Assembly (NCBI GenBank): GCA_015061285.1
Contig: SUWW01000006.1
Coordinates: 124,001-188,000, forward strand
Direction of reading: 5' to 3'
Origin: Bacteroidales bacterium
GTDB lineage: Bacteria; Bacteroidota; Bacteroidia; Bacteroidales; Marinilabiliaceae
DNA: 64,000 nt
Shown here: in pieces, positions 53,488-60,545 of the stretch
How the letters are laid out: every line of letters begins with the position of its first letter
Numbering within the stretch: the stretch's first letter is position 1
Notes under the pieces: model-generated
Told to the model about the DNA's origin: nothing
Databases searched by the model: none
What the model saw: the letters and a program-made list of their open reading frames with translations, nothing else
Made by a program: the position numbers and the translations under genes

Positions 53488-53512
53488 ATTAACGTTTTGC
53501 AGTTATACGTAT
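53488..53512 (-). repeat. upstream element copy 3 of tiny-gene array
   Basis: ATTAACGTTTTGCAGTTATA then CGTAT (plus-strand reading). The AACGTT and TACGTA centres are 15 bp apart. It lies 11 bp upstream of the 42-aa gene. Confidence 0.65.
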
Positions 53513-53561
53513 ATTCACCGAAATAGTTGTGTATAAACCTATATCAGACCAATCATATGAT

Positions 53562-53631
53562 AAAAAAAGAGAATTGGCAGATGCCGTCGGGTTACGGCTA
53601 TAGCTTAGTAACGCGTCATCAGTCAATTCTC
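53562..53631 (-). terminator. terminator of RNA B
   Basis: The GAGAATTG/CAATTCTC base stem, with further inner pairs (GTTAC/GTAAC), is followed by TTTTTTT. Confidence 0.75.
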
Positions 53632-53692
53632 AACGTCGAAAGTCGGCACTGACGCGAAGCCAAACCGCCTCGACGTTTCAATGCAAACTTTC
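53562..53692 (-). ncRNA. candidate small RNA B (~130 nt)
   Basis: Read on the minus strand: a -7-like box TATATTCG (53698-53705), then a stem AACGTCGA/TCGACGTT (53670-53677 with 53632-53639). Inside this stem lies the 21-nt motif shared with RNA A (53654-53674), itself able to form CGAGGC/GCTTCG. A second long hairpin GAGAATTG/CAATTCTC (53624-53631 with 53569-53576) is followed by seven T. No reading frame fits. Its 3' end is about 85 bp upstream of the tiny-gene array. Confidence 0.6.
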
Positions 53693-53714
53693 TATTGCGA
53701 ATATAATGTTTTAC

Positions 53715-53829
53715 ATAAAAAAGAATCGTCGATAAACCTTTGTACTCTGGCTTTTCGCTTAGGAGGAGGGTTTACCAACGATTCTCAAAAGCCGAGACGA
53801 TGAAAGAGGTTTTCATTCGGTCCTCGGCA
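53715..53829 (-). ncRNA. candidate small RNA C (~115 nt) with CCUCCUCC loop
   Basis: Minus strand. The -7 box TATATTTG (53833-53840) is directly followed by CATTGCCGAGG. The first hairpin is GCCGAG/CTCGGC with an inner ATGAAA/TTTCAT. The second is a 17-bp stem (53769-53785 with 53722-53738, two G-U pairs) with a 30-nt loop, then TTTTTT. The loop begins with CCTCCTCC, which matches the anti-Shine-Dalgarno sequence and could bind SD regions of mRNAs. A 62-codon open frame across it is not coding-like. Confidence 0.65.
53717..53785 (-). terminator. terminator of RNA C
   Basis: AGAATCGTTGGTAAACC pairs with GGTTTATCGACGATTCT (17 pairs, two G-U), followed by TTTTTT on the minus strand. Confidence 0.8.
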
Positions 53830-53832
53830 ATG

Positions 53833-53840
53833 CAAATATA
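53833..53840 (-). promoter_or_regulatory. -7 box of candidate RNA C
   Basis: TATATTTG on the minus strand, exact TAnnTTTG match. The -33 element is poor. Confidence 0.5.
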
Positions 53841-53898
53841 GGTGTTTAGTAGAGTTGCATGTTGTAAACTGCGAAACCCAAAATCTGTCATAAGATTA

Positions 53899-54291
53899 TT
53901 AATCCGTGAATCCGAAACAATTGGCACGCGTAGGCAAAGCGCCATAGTCGCCAATAACAACGCGAACGTGGGCGTGTTCAGGATTCTTAACTACTAGAAT
54001 GCGGCACCACGCCTTTTCGGGGTCATCTACAAAATGCCACTCGAAATGTTCGCACGTGTTATGGTCGGTGATTTTTACTTGGCAGTCCCAAAAATTGTAG
54101 TCGCGCGTAACGAACGCCACCCGAACATCATACTCTTCATTTTCCGACTTGCATATATATATGTCGCCGTAAAATTGTCGCTCTTGAGCATAAAAACCTT
54201 GCTCCCAACGATAGGTGCATTTGTCAACGTTGAGCTGAGCCATTGCCGATGCCGACATCGATAGTAATATGAAAAGCAATAATTGTTTCAT
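53899..54291 (-). CDS. small secreted protein, tandem duplicate 2
   Basis: 130 residues from ATG 54291 (MKQLLLFILLSMSASAMAQ, signal peptide cut after ~19). An upstream in-frame ATG at 54300 is less likely. The mature part has GDIYICKSENEEYDVRVAFV and VKITDHNTCEHFEWHF, with conserved Cys. It is about 85% identical to the gene at 54543-54938, including the signal peptide, so this is a recent tandem duplication. I do not recognise the family with confidence. Confidence 0.75.
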   Translation of the reverse strand: MKQLLLFILLSMSASAMAQLNVDKCTYRWEQGFYAQERQFYGDIYICKSENEEYDVRVAFVTRDYNFWDCQVKITDHNTCEHFEWHFVDDPEKAWCRILVVKNPEHAHVRVVIGDYGALPTRANCFGFTD

Positions 54292-54310
54292 AGTTCTCAA
54301 TTCGTAACTC

Positions 54311-54460
54311 TTAATTCGTAATTATATGGACGTATATGCAAAATCTGCCACCGTAGCCCAAGATGGTGGCGCAGCCTATAAAACTGCCATCACCGCAACT
54401 CTTTCGAACCTCACCGACCGTGAAGATTTTTCCACCATAGAATCTACATGTATTTCCCAT
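54311..54460 (-). CDS. possible small Cys-containing protein (49 aa)
   Basis: An open frame of 49 codons from ATG 54460 between the two duplicated genes: starts MGNTCRFYGGKIFTVGEV, then CGDGSFIGCATILGYGG, ending at a TAA within an ATTCGTAATTAT repeat. Composition (Cys, Gly, alternating hydrophobic) is more protein-like than random. It may be a fragment of a longer gene. There is no signal peptide. Confidence 0.3.
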   Translation of the reverse strand: MGNTCRFYGGKIFTVGEVRKSCGDGSFIGCATILGYGGRFCIYVHIITN

Positions 54461-54506
54461 TGAAAATGTACTTTTCGTTTGTAGACTGTGTACTTTTCGT
54501 TTGTGG
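54461..54506. repeat. GTACTTTTCGTTTG repeat, two copies
   Basis: TGAAAATGTACTTTTCGTTT at 54461-54480 and TGTGTACTTTTCGTTTGTGG at 54487-54506, between the duplicated secreted-protein genes. The third copy is at 54944-54967. Confidence 0.7.
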
Positions 54507-54542
54507 GGAAATATTACTGTAGACCGACGATTGTCATAAAGC

Positions 54543-54938
54543 TCATTTGGTGGTAAATCCGAAGCAATTGGCACGACAAGGCCAACAACCTGAATCGCCA
54601 ATAACAACACAAACGTGTGCGCGGTCGGGGTTATCGACAACGAGAATGCGACACCAAGCCTTTTCGGGATCGTCTACATAGTGCCACTCAAAGTGTTCGC
54701 AAGTATTATGGTCGGTGATTTTCACTTGACAGTCCCAAAATTCATAGTCTGTTGTAACAAATGCCACACGAACATCATACTCTTCATTCTCGGATTTGCA
54801 TACATATATATCGCCGTAGAATTGAGTTTCTTTGGCATAGAAACCTTGTTCCCAACGATAGGTGCATTTGTCAACGTTGAGTTGAGCCATTGCCGATGCC
54901 GACATCGATAGTAATATGAAAAGCAATAATTGTTTCAT
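54543..54938 (-). CDS. small secreted protein, tandem duplicate 1
   Basis: 131 residues, start ATG 54938, with the same signal peptide (MKQLLLFILLSMSASAMAQ) as the gene at 53899-54291. The mature part has GDIYVCKSENEEYDVRVAFV and a C-terminal GCWPCRANCFGF where the duplicate has YGALPTRANCFGF. This copy therefore carries two extra Cys (and one Cys in AHVCVVIG). A GTACTTTTCGTTTG repeat lies directly upstream. Probably periplasmic. Family not assigned. Confidence 0.75.
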   Translation of the reverse strand: MKQLLLFILLSMSASAMAQLNVDKCTYRWEQGFYAKETQFYGDIYVCKSENEEYDVRVAFVTTDYEFWDCQVKITDHNTCEHFEWHYVDDPEKAWCRILVVDNPDRAHVCVVIGDSGCWPCRANCFGFTTK

Positions 54939-54943
54939 AGTTC

Positions 54944-54967
54944 TGAAAATGTACTTTTCGTTTGTAG
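54944..54967. repeat. GTACTTTTCGTTTG repeat, third copy
   Basis: TGAAAATGTACTTTTCGTTT plus GTAG, identical over 24 bp to 54461-54484. Each copy lies at the 5' side of one unit of the duplicated secreted-protein block, so it was probably part of the duplicated segment. Confidence 0.7.
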
Positions 54968-54977
54968 GAAAATTCAG

Positions 54978-55664
54978 TTAGTATTTATAACCATAAGTAT
55001 AGTTGGTAGCAACGGTATCGTTGGCAGATCCATAGCGCAAGACTTTGATATAAATCCACTCGGAATCGGCCTTTTTTAGTTCGTTGATTGGCACAGAGAT
55101 GGTGTTGTATGTAAATACGTTGCAGTTATCCGACGAATTTTGATAGTGTAGCAGCCAGAGCACAGTGGTGTCGGCGAGTTGGGCCGAGGGGTCGTGTGCT
55201 AAGCATACATAATCATCGTTGTTGCCATCGTTGGTGGTGGTGAAATATGTAGTGATGTTGAAGAAATCGTTGCGCTGATAATCCCTGGTGATATGCATAT
55301 CCACAGGGATAAGAATGGCTTCTCCTTTGTATTTAGGCTGGATTTCTTTCATAGAGTCATAGTAGACAATTCTTTGAGTGAGGTCACCCGATATTTCATT
55401 CAAATTGGCATTGTGTATTATGCCGGCAGAGTCGGGTTGCTCAGTTGTAGTGCACAAGAATTTCACGCGAGCTCCATTTTCGAGCGAGTCGGGATGCTCA
55501 TTTGGGAAGAATATAGCGAGTTCGTAGAAGTGTAGCACAAATGTCGAGTCGGTACGTTCTACGGTGGCAATGCCGCTATACGTAATGTCTTTTTCATTCT
55601 CGCGACACGCAGAAAGAAGGGCAAATGCAATTGTCAATGTCGCAATAAGTGCTGTAGACTTCAT
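54978..55664 (-). CDS. lipoprotein, NigD-like
   Basis: 228 residues; lipobox ALLSAC (Cys ~20). An OB-like N-terminal half (YSGIATVERTDSTFVLHFYE, ENGARVKFLCTT) and a beta-sandwich C-terminal half resemble the Bacteroidota NigD-like lipoproteins in size and layout (moderate). It is separated from the FKBP gene upstream by 2 bp, so translation is coupled. Role unknown. Confidence 0.6.
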   Translation of the reverse strand: MKSTALIATLTIAFALLSACRENEKDITYSGIATVERTDSTFVLHFYELAIFFPNEHPDSLENGARVKFLCTTTEQPDSAGIIHNANLNEISGDLTQRIVYYDSMKEIQPKYKGEAILIPVDMHITRDYQRNDFFNITTYFTTTNDGNNDDYVCLAHDPSAQLADTTVLWLLHYQNSSDNCNVFTYNTISVPINELKKADSEWIYIKVLRYGSANDTVATNYTYGYKY

Positions 55665-55666
55665 GA

Positions 55667-56194
55667 CTATAATTTTTCTGTTCGAATTTTGTATACAAGC
55701 AATCGTCGTCCGTTGATGCGGTCTTCGTCGCCAAGTAGTCCATAGGCTTTGTCGGGTTGAAGCACAAGAGTCGCTTCACTACCATCTGTCAGCATAGTAA
55801 GAATGTCGTCTATGCCACTAATGGTTTGTCCCATAGCAGCTTGTATTATGTATGGTTTGTCAATGGGGCGTTTGTCTATGGCAGAGTCGGTGCGATAGTA
55901 GATTTCGCCGCTCAGCATATCGCTAATGACATAATTGATGCAGATTTTTTCTCCTTGACGAATGGTGTCGTTGTTGCCATTTTTTGTTATGGTGAGCCAT
56001 ACGCCATTCGATGTTGGCAAGCTATCGAGGTTATGAGATATGCAGTATCGCGTTATGAGTAGCGAATCGCGCAGGAACATTTTTTTGTTGAGTTCGGTGT
56101 GCTCTTTTTTAGTTAGCATTCTGTGGCGTTGCTTGTGCTCTTGCGAACATGCTATGCATAACATTGTAATTATTATGAAAAATGCTAATCTCAT
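55667..56194 (-). CDS. FKBP-type peptidyl-prolyl isomerase lipoprotein
   Basis: 175 residues; lipobox MLCIAC (Cys ~16). The FKBP domain occupies ~65-172: GVWLTITKNG, DTIRQGEKICINYVI, YIIQAAMGQTISGIDDILTML (the usual G-x-x-x-V-I-x-G-x-x-x-G-L position) and ATLVLQPDKAYG. It likely folds periplasmic or outer-membrane proteins and resembles GldI-type lipoproteins of Bacteroidota. It is the first gene of a pair with the NigD-like lipoprotein. Confidence 0.8.
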   Translation of the reverse strand: MRLAFFIIITMLCIACSQEHKQRHRMLTKKEHTELNKKMFLRDSLLITRYCISHNLDSLPTSNGVWLTITKNGNNDTIRQGEKICINYVISDMLSGEIYYRTDSAIDKRPIDKPYIIQAAMGQTISGIDDILTMLTDGSEATLVLQPDKAYGLLGDEDRINGRRLLVYKIRTEKL

Positions 56195-56237
56195 GAGAAT
56201 GGATAATAAGACTTAGAATACTTAACTAAATATTTAA

Positions 56238-57281
56238 CTACTTGCTACTTATGTTATTAAGTGATTTGCGTATATAGAATTCCGCAATGTTTTTTTCGTA
56301 TTGCTTTACCACTTCGTCGAAATCGCCAGAGCAGTTTGCTCCAGCAGCATTTATGTGACCGCCGCCGCCATAATATTCTGCAGCAAACTCGTTTACAGGG
56401 AAATCGCCTTTTGAGCGAATGGAGATTTTTATGCAATCGGGGCGATCAAGAATAAGCGCCGTGGCTATGATGTCTTTCGATTGCAAAGGGTAATTTACGA
56501 AACCTTCGGTGTCGCCAGTATTGTATTTGAAGCGCTCAAGTTCATCTTTGCTTAGAGCCATCACAGCTAAAGGAAGCTTTTCGATTCGGTGCATCTTGCG
56601 GTGTAGCGCGAAGCCAAGTAGTTTTAAGCGTCGTAGATTCTTGTTGTTGAATATGTTGTTGTGAATTGTCGTTTTGTCGATGCCTTTACGTAAGAGGTCG
56701 GCAACGAGTAAGTATATTTCTGGCTGTGAAGAGTTGTAGCTCAAGCCACCAGTGTCGGTCATTATGCCCGAATAGAATAGGGTAGCGGCTTTCACATCAA
56801 TTTTATCTTCATAGCCCATTTGACAACACAGACGATAGGCTAATTCGCAAGTGGCAGGAGCTTCTGGCACCGAAATGCAAACGTTAGCTTTGAGTTGAGG
56901 ATCGGTGTGGTGGTCTATCATCAACGTAGGTTTGTTGGATGCTGCAATTTTTTCACCCAAACTCTTCACACGTTTCAAATCGTTGTAGTCCATCACAAAA
57001 ATGCAGTCGGCATCATCGATTATTGTGTCGCAAACTTCCGTTTCGCGTTCGTAGGTTTTAACTGTTTTGAAATCTGGCATCCAAGAGTAGAATGAAGGTG
57101 GCAGGTCGGGAACAATCACAGTGGCCTCTTTGCCAATAGCAATCAATACACGTCTCAACCCTAATGTCGAGCCCAAAGCATCGCCATCGGCATTGGTGTG
57201 GCATGTAAGAACAAACTTTTGATTGCCCTCTATGTATGTTTTCAATTTAGCTACTTCTGATTCGTTCATCTCTGTTGTCAT
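56238..57281 (-). CDS. DHH/DHHA1 phosphoesterase, NrnA-like
   Basis: 347 residues, cytosolic. The DHH domain has HTNADGDALGSTLGL (~28-42, first metal motif), FVMDYNDL and MIDHHTDP (~120). The DHHA1 domain ends with YYGGGGHINAAGA (~305-317). Bifunctional oligoribonuclease / pAp phosphatase is the usual assignment: it degrades nano-RNA and 3'-phosphoadenosine 5'-phosphate. Divergent from ndk, with a 103-bp shared promoter region. Confidence 0.88.
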   Translation of the reverse strand: MTTEMNESEVAKLKTYIEGNQKFVLTCHTNADGDALGSTLGLRRVLIAIGKEATVIVPDLPPSFYSWMPDFKTVKTYERETEVCDTIIDDADCIFVMDYNDLKRVKSLGEKIAASNKPTLMIDHHTDPQLKANVCISVPEAPATCELAYRLCCQMGYEDKIDVKAATLFYSGIMTDTGGLSYNSSQPEIYLLVADLLRKGIDKTTIHNNIFNNKNLRRLKLLGFALHRKMHRIEKLPLAVMALSKDELERFKYNTGDTEGFVNYPLQSKDIIATALILDRPDCIKISIRSKGDFPVNEFAAEYYGGGGHINAAGANCSGDFDEVVKQYEKNIAEFYIRKSLNNISSK

Positions 57282-57292
57282 TTTTTTGCTAC

Positions 57293-57300
57293 CAAAAGTA
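57293..57300 (-). promoter_or_regulatory. -7 box of NrnA-like gene
   Basis: TACTTTTG on the minus strand, 12 bp before the ATG at 57281. The leader would be almost absent. Confidence 0.4.
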
Positions 57301-57320
57301 AAAGAAAATCGTCCTATTGT

Positions 57321-57351
57321 TTTGTCATATCTCTTTATTAATCTAAAATTG
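57321..57351 (+). promoter_or_regulatory. ndk promoter (TTTG-N19-TAAAATTG)
   Basis: TTTG (57321-57324) and TAAAATTG (57344-57351; one mismatch to TAnnTTTG) are separated by exactly 19 bp, 34 bp before the ndk ATG. Confidence 0.6.
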
Positions 57352-57384
57352 TGTATTCAAACCTTAAATCATATTAATAATTAT

Positions 57385-57828
57385 ATGGCAGGAAATAAAA
57401 CTTTGGCAATCATTAAGCCAGGTGCTGTGAGAAACAAGCACATAGGTCACATTTTGTCGAAAATCGAAGAGAATGGCTATACTATAGCAGCCATAAAAAC
57501 AATTCAGCTTAGACTCGAAGATGCAGCAGAGTTTTATGCAGTGCATCAAGGTAAGCCCTTTTATCAGGAACTTATAGAATTTATGTCGTCTGGTCCAATC
57601 ATAGCAATGGTATTGCTCAAAGACAATGCTGTGGAGGATTTCCGCGCTCTTATTGGAGCTACCGATCCAGAAAAAGCAGCCGAAGGAACCATACGTCGCA
57701 TGTTTGCTACCAGCAAAACGGCAAACGCTATTCATGGCTCCGACTCAGATGAGAATGCCGAACGTGAAAGTTCGTTTTTCTTCAGTCGTCAAGAGTGGCT
57801 TCGCAAGACTCAAGTTGGCTTGGATTAA
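57385..57828 (+). CDS. ndk: nucleoside-diphosphate kinase
   Basis: 147 residues from ATG 57385 (MAGNKTLAIIKPGAVRNKHI); a longer upstream frame overlaps the divergent gene and is not used. It transfers the terminal phosphate between NTPs and NDPs through a phospho-His intermediate; the active-site block is NAIHGSDSDENAERES (~116-131). Full length, monocistronic. Confidence 0.95.
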   Translation: MAGNKTLAIIKPGAVRNKHIGHILSKIEENGYTIAAIKTIQLRLEDAAEFYAVHQGKPFYQELIEFMSSGPIIAMVLLKDNAVEDFRALIGATDPEKAAEGTIRRMFATSKTANAIHGSDSDENAERESSFFFSRQEWLRKTQVGLD

Positions 57829-57853
57829 TTCTTTCATAATTTTTCATACAAAA

Positions 57854-57890
57854 AGAGAGGCTCTCCATTTCATATTTGGAGGGCCTCTCT
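57854..57890. terminator. bidirectional terminator between ndk and M14 peptidase
   Basis: AGAGAGGCTCTCC pairs with GGAGGGCCTCTCT around a 10-nt loop. TTTTTG follows on the minus strand, and a weaker T-rich tail follows on the plus strand. It serves the convergent genes on both sides. Confidence 0.8.
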
Positions 57891-57933
57891 TGCTTATGCA
57901 TTATGGAAAAGAGTGAACTTTATGAACAGTGCT

Positions 57934-60531
57934 TTATGGTCTATAACGTCCGTAAATCGACACTTTGTTGCCGTAGAAGATGGCGTTGGTGAGTATGCGC
58001 GAAGTGCTTAACCAATAACCTCTGAATGTTGGTGATTCGTTGAAAAGCACCACGGTGCCTCTGCCCGTATTGCCAAATGTTATGTGAGGCGCATTTTCAA
58101 GAAGTTTTTGGTTCTCTTTGGTTACGAATCCGCTTAGAAGAGGCTTTTTGGTGAATTGCAAAACCGTAGCATAGCTGTTGTTAGGTCGCGGCAAAATGTA
58201 GTTGCCAGTTTTTACTGCGTAGAATTCACGACTTTCAAAGCCAAAGGCAAGCGGATTGGTGATGTCGAGGTCAGCTTTGAATATGGCGCCACCTATGCGC
58301 GAAGGCCCGATGTGTTCGCGTTGAGTAACATAGTCGTAACGTGGAAGTTCTTGTTTAGCTATATCGTTACGTTCTGCTTTATTGCCACGTTCTTTAGACT
58401 CTGCATAGTTTTCTACAATGCCATTTTCTATAGCCCAGCGAGCAGCGCTTTTGATAGCTACAAGTGAGCCTCCAGCACGAACCCATGCTTTGAGATTATC
58501 GACGAACGTTTGCGAAAGGTTGTTGTAGGATCCGTCGGCGAGCACTATTGATGTATAGCGACTTAAGTCGGCACGAGCTGCAGAATTTGCAGGTATCTTG
58601 GTTAGCGGAATGTCGAAACGGTTGCTTAACAAATACCAAATTTCGCCTACGCTTGTCCAATTGATGCCGTCGCCTACAATGGTGGCCACTTCGGGCTTGT
58701 TTACGCGAATAATGTTGTCGCTACCAAGGTTGATTCCTTCTACGTATGCGCCTGTTTCTACTCCATAAACATTAATACCAGTTTCGGCAATTGAAGTTTC
58801 GATAGCTTTATAAAGTTCTGTCTCAGAAAGTGTTTGATATTGTACTGGTATGACAAGCGAACCTCGGTTGAACTCTTTGCGTCCTTGAGTTGTCTCAACA
58901 GCAAAAGGTTTGAAGGCCGTCTTCACCAATACGCCACGATTAAGCAATGCATAGAGGGTACGCGGAGCAAGGAAATCTGTGTATTCCAATATGTATGCAT
59001 AACGACTTTGGCGATCGATTTTGCCTGGCTCAACGGCAAGTTTTTCGGTCACTTTATTACCAAGCGAAGCTGCTTTCACCTTGCTAAATGGCACGCCGTA
59101 GCCATGAGCAGTGCTCCAAGCGGTAATATCCATAAATATGCTATCAACAAATTCGGTGTGCTCGTCGAATGCGGCATTAGCTATGCGATATTGCGCTTGC
59201 GAAAATGGCACTACGTATGCACTACCTTTTTTGTATTGCTTGCCACCATAAGTAGCATCTTGCGGAAGTTCGTATACATCAACGTGGTGACTTAGCAAGT
59301 TGTTGAGGAATAGGCGCGTGATTCCTTTGTCTTTTTCCGAGCCAAATACAACATATTTATCGGCAGCCTTGGCGCCATTGCTAATGCCCGATTTGAAAAA
59401 TTCTTTTTGGTGCTTTAGAAATGTGTTTTTCTCCACTACACCAGCTTTGACAGCTGCTATGCCAGTGCGAAGATTTTCTTTGATGTTGAAGGCAAATTTG
59501 CGTACGCCAACGCTTGTCTCAACTGCCACGCCACGAGAACTACCGACTTCGAGTGTGGTGCCTACACCACCTTGAAAATCGGGATAAGTAGAGCCGTAGA
59601 TGGGCGAGATGTTGTCGAAATTTTCGCGAGTGAAATAGAGAGCGCCAAATTCGTCGAGTGCTTCGCCAAAATATTTAGCCAAGAGCGGATTGAGCTTGTC
59701 GTATGTAGCCTCTGGCACGGTGTAGTTCCAAGTGCTGCGTTCGGGCGATGGCTCGAAATAGTAGTTCGATTCGCTGCCCATCTCGTGATAATCGAGGTAG
59801 ATATTAGGATACCATTTGTGGTAGAAATCTATGCGGGCATTGCTCTCTGGGTGCACAAGAGAGAACCAATCGCGGTTGAGGTCGGCATAGAAGTGGTTGC
59901 CACGATGAGGCACAAAACCGCCCGAATGTTCAATGTCGTTAGGGTCGGTAACGGTGCTAACAGAGTGAAATTCATTGAAGAAAGTTGTAGCTCGTTCACG
60001 TCCATCTGGATTTAATGCTGGCTCAACGAGTATCACTGCTTCGTTTAGGTGCGATACTATTTCCGGATTCTCCGATGCTACAAAATAGTATGCCGTGATA
60101 ACCGCAGCATCGGTACCAGCATGCTCGCCGCCATGCACGTTGTAGCCAAGTTGCACTACAACTTTTTGATTTGCGAAATCGCTAACGTCTTGTTTTGGAT
60201 CGACAATTTTGAGATGTTCTTGGCGAATGTTTTCAAGGTTTTTGATATTGTCTGGAGATGATATTGTAAGTATCACATAATCACGATTTTCGTGGCTATG
60301 ACCAATAATATCAAACGTAGCGCGGTCGGATTTTTCGGCAAGTAGCTTGAAGTATTCCACCACTTTGTCGTAGCGAACAAGCGCATCGCCAGGTTCAAAG
60401 CCGAAAAATTCTTTTGGCGTAGGAATGTTGGAATTAAATTTTTCTCCTTTGGGGAAGAAATAGTCGTTCTGTGCTCTCACAACAGATATTGTTGCTATCG
60501 AGAGTAATAATGCTGCAAAAAGTTTTTTCAT
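57934..60531 (-). CDS. exported M14-family zinc carboxypeptidase with C-terminal domain
   Basis: 865 residues with a signal peptide (to ~VVRAQ, residue 21). The M14 domain spans ~45-370: zinc motif NVHGGEHAGTDA (HxxE), PALNPDGRE, NRDWF and DYHEMG (third ligand region), with TTLEVGSSRG carrying the likely catalytic Glu. The last ~250 residues (from EVATIVGDGINWTSVGEIWY) look like a glutamine-amidotransferase-like domain often attached to this M14 branch. It lies 14 bp downstream of the SusD gene, so it is probably the peptidase of a peptide-uptake operon. Confidence 0.88.
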   Translation of the reverse strand: MKKLFAALLLSIATISVVRAQNDYFFPKGEKFNSNIPTPKEFFGFEPGDALVRYDKVVEYFKLLAEKSDRATFDIIGHSHENRDYVILTISSPDNIKNLENIRQEHLKIVDPKQDVSDFANQKVVVQLGYNVHGGEHAGTDAAVITAYYFVASENPEIVSHLNEAVILVEPALNPDGRERATTFFNEFHSVSTVTDPNDIEHSGGFVPHRGNHFYADLNRDWFSLVHPESNARIDFYHKWYPNIYLDYHEMGSESNYYFEPSPERSTWNYTVPEATYDKLNPLLAKYFGEALDEFGALYFTRENFDNISPIYGSTYPDFQGGVGTTLEVGSSRGVAVETSVGVRKFAFNIKENLRTGIAAVKAGVVEKNTFLKHQKEFFKSGISNGAKAADKYVVFGSEKDKGITRLFLNNLLSHHVDVYELPQDATYGGKQYKKGSAYVVPFSQAQYRIANAAFDEHTEFVDSIFMDITAWSTAHGYGVPFSKVKAASLGNKVTEKLAVEPGKIDRQSRYAYILEYTDFLAPRTLYALLNRGVLVKTAFKPFAVETTQGRKEFNRGSLVIPVQYQTLSETELYKAIETSIAETGINVYGVETGAYVEGINLGSDNIIRVNKPEVATIVGDGINWTSVGEIWYLLSNRFDIPLTKIPANSAARADLSRYTSIVLADGSYNNLSQTFVDNLKAWVRAGGSLVAIKSAARWAIENGIVENYAESKERGNKAERNDIAKQELPRYDYVTQREHIGPSRIGGAIFKADLDITNPLAFGFESREFYAVKTGNYILPRPNNSYATVLQFTKKPLLSGFVTKENQKLLENAPHITFGNTGRGTVVLFNESPTFRGYWLSTSRILTNAIFYGNKVSIYGRYRP

Positions 60532-60545
60532 GTTTAGGTGTCTAA

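Noticed and set aside
53772-53960. 62-codon frame over candidate RNA C
   Set aside because: It reads through the RNA C hairpin and the stop region of the secreted-protein gene; no family or signal features.
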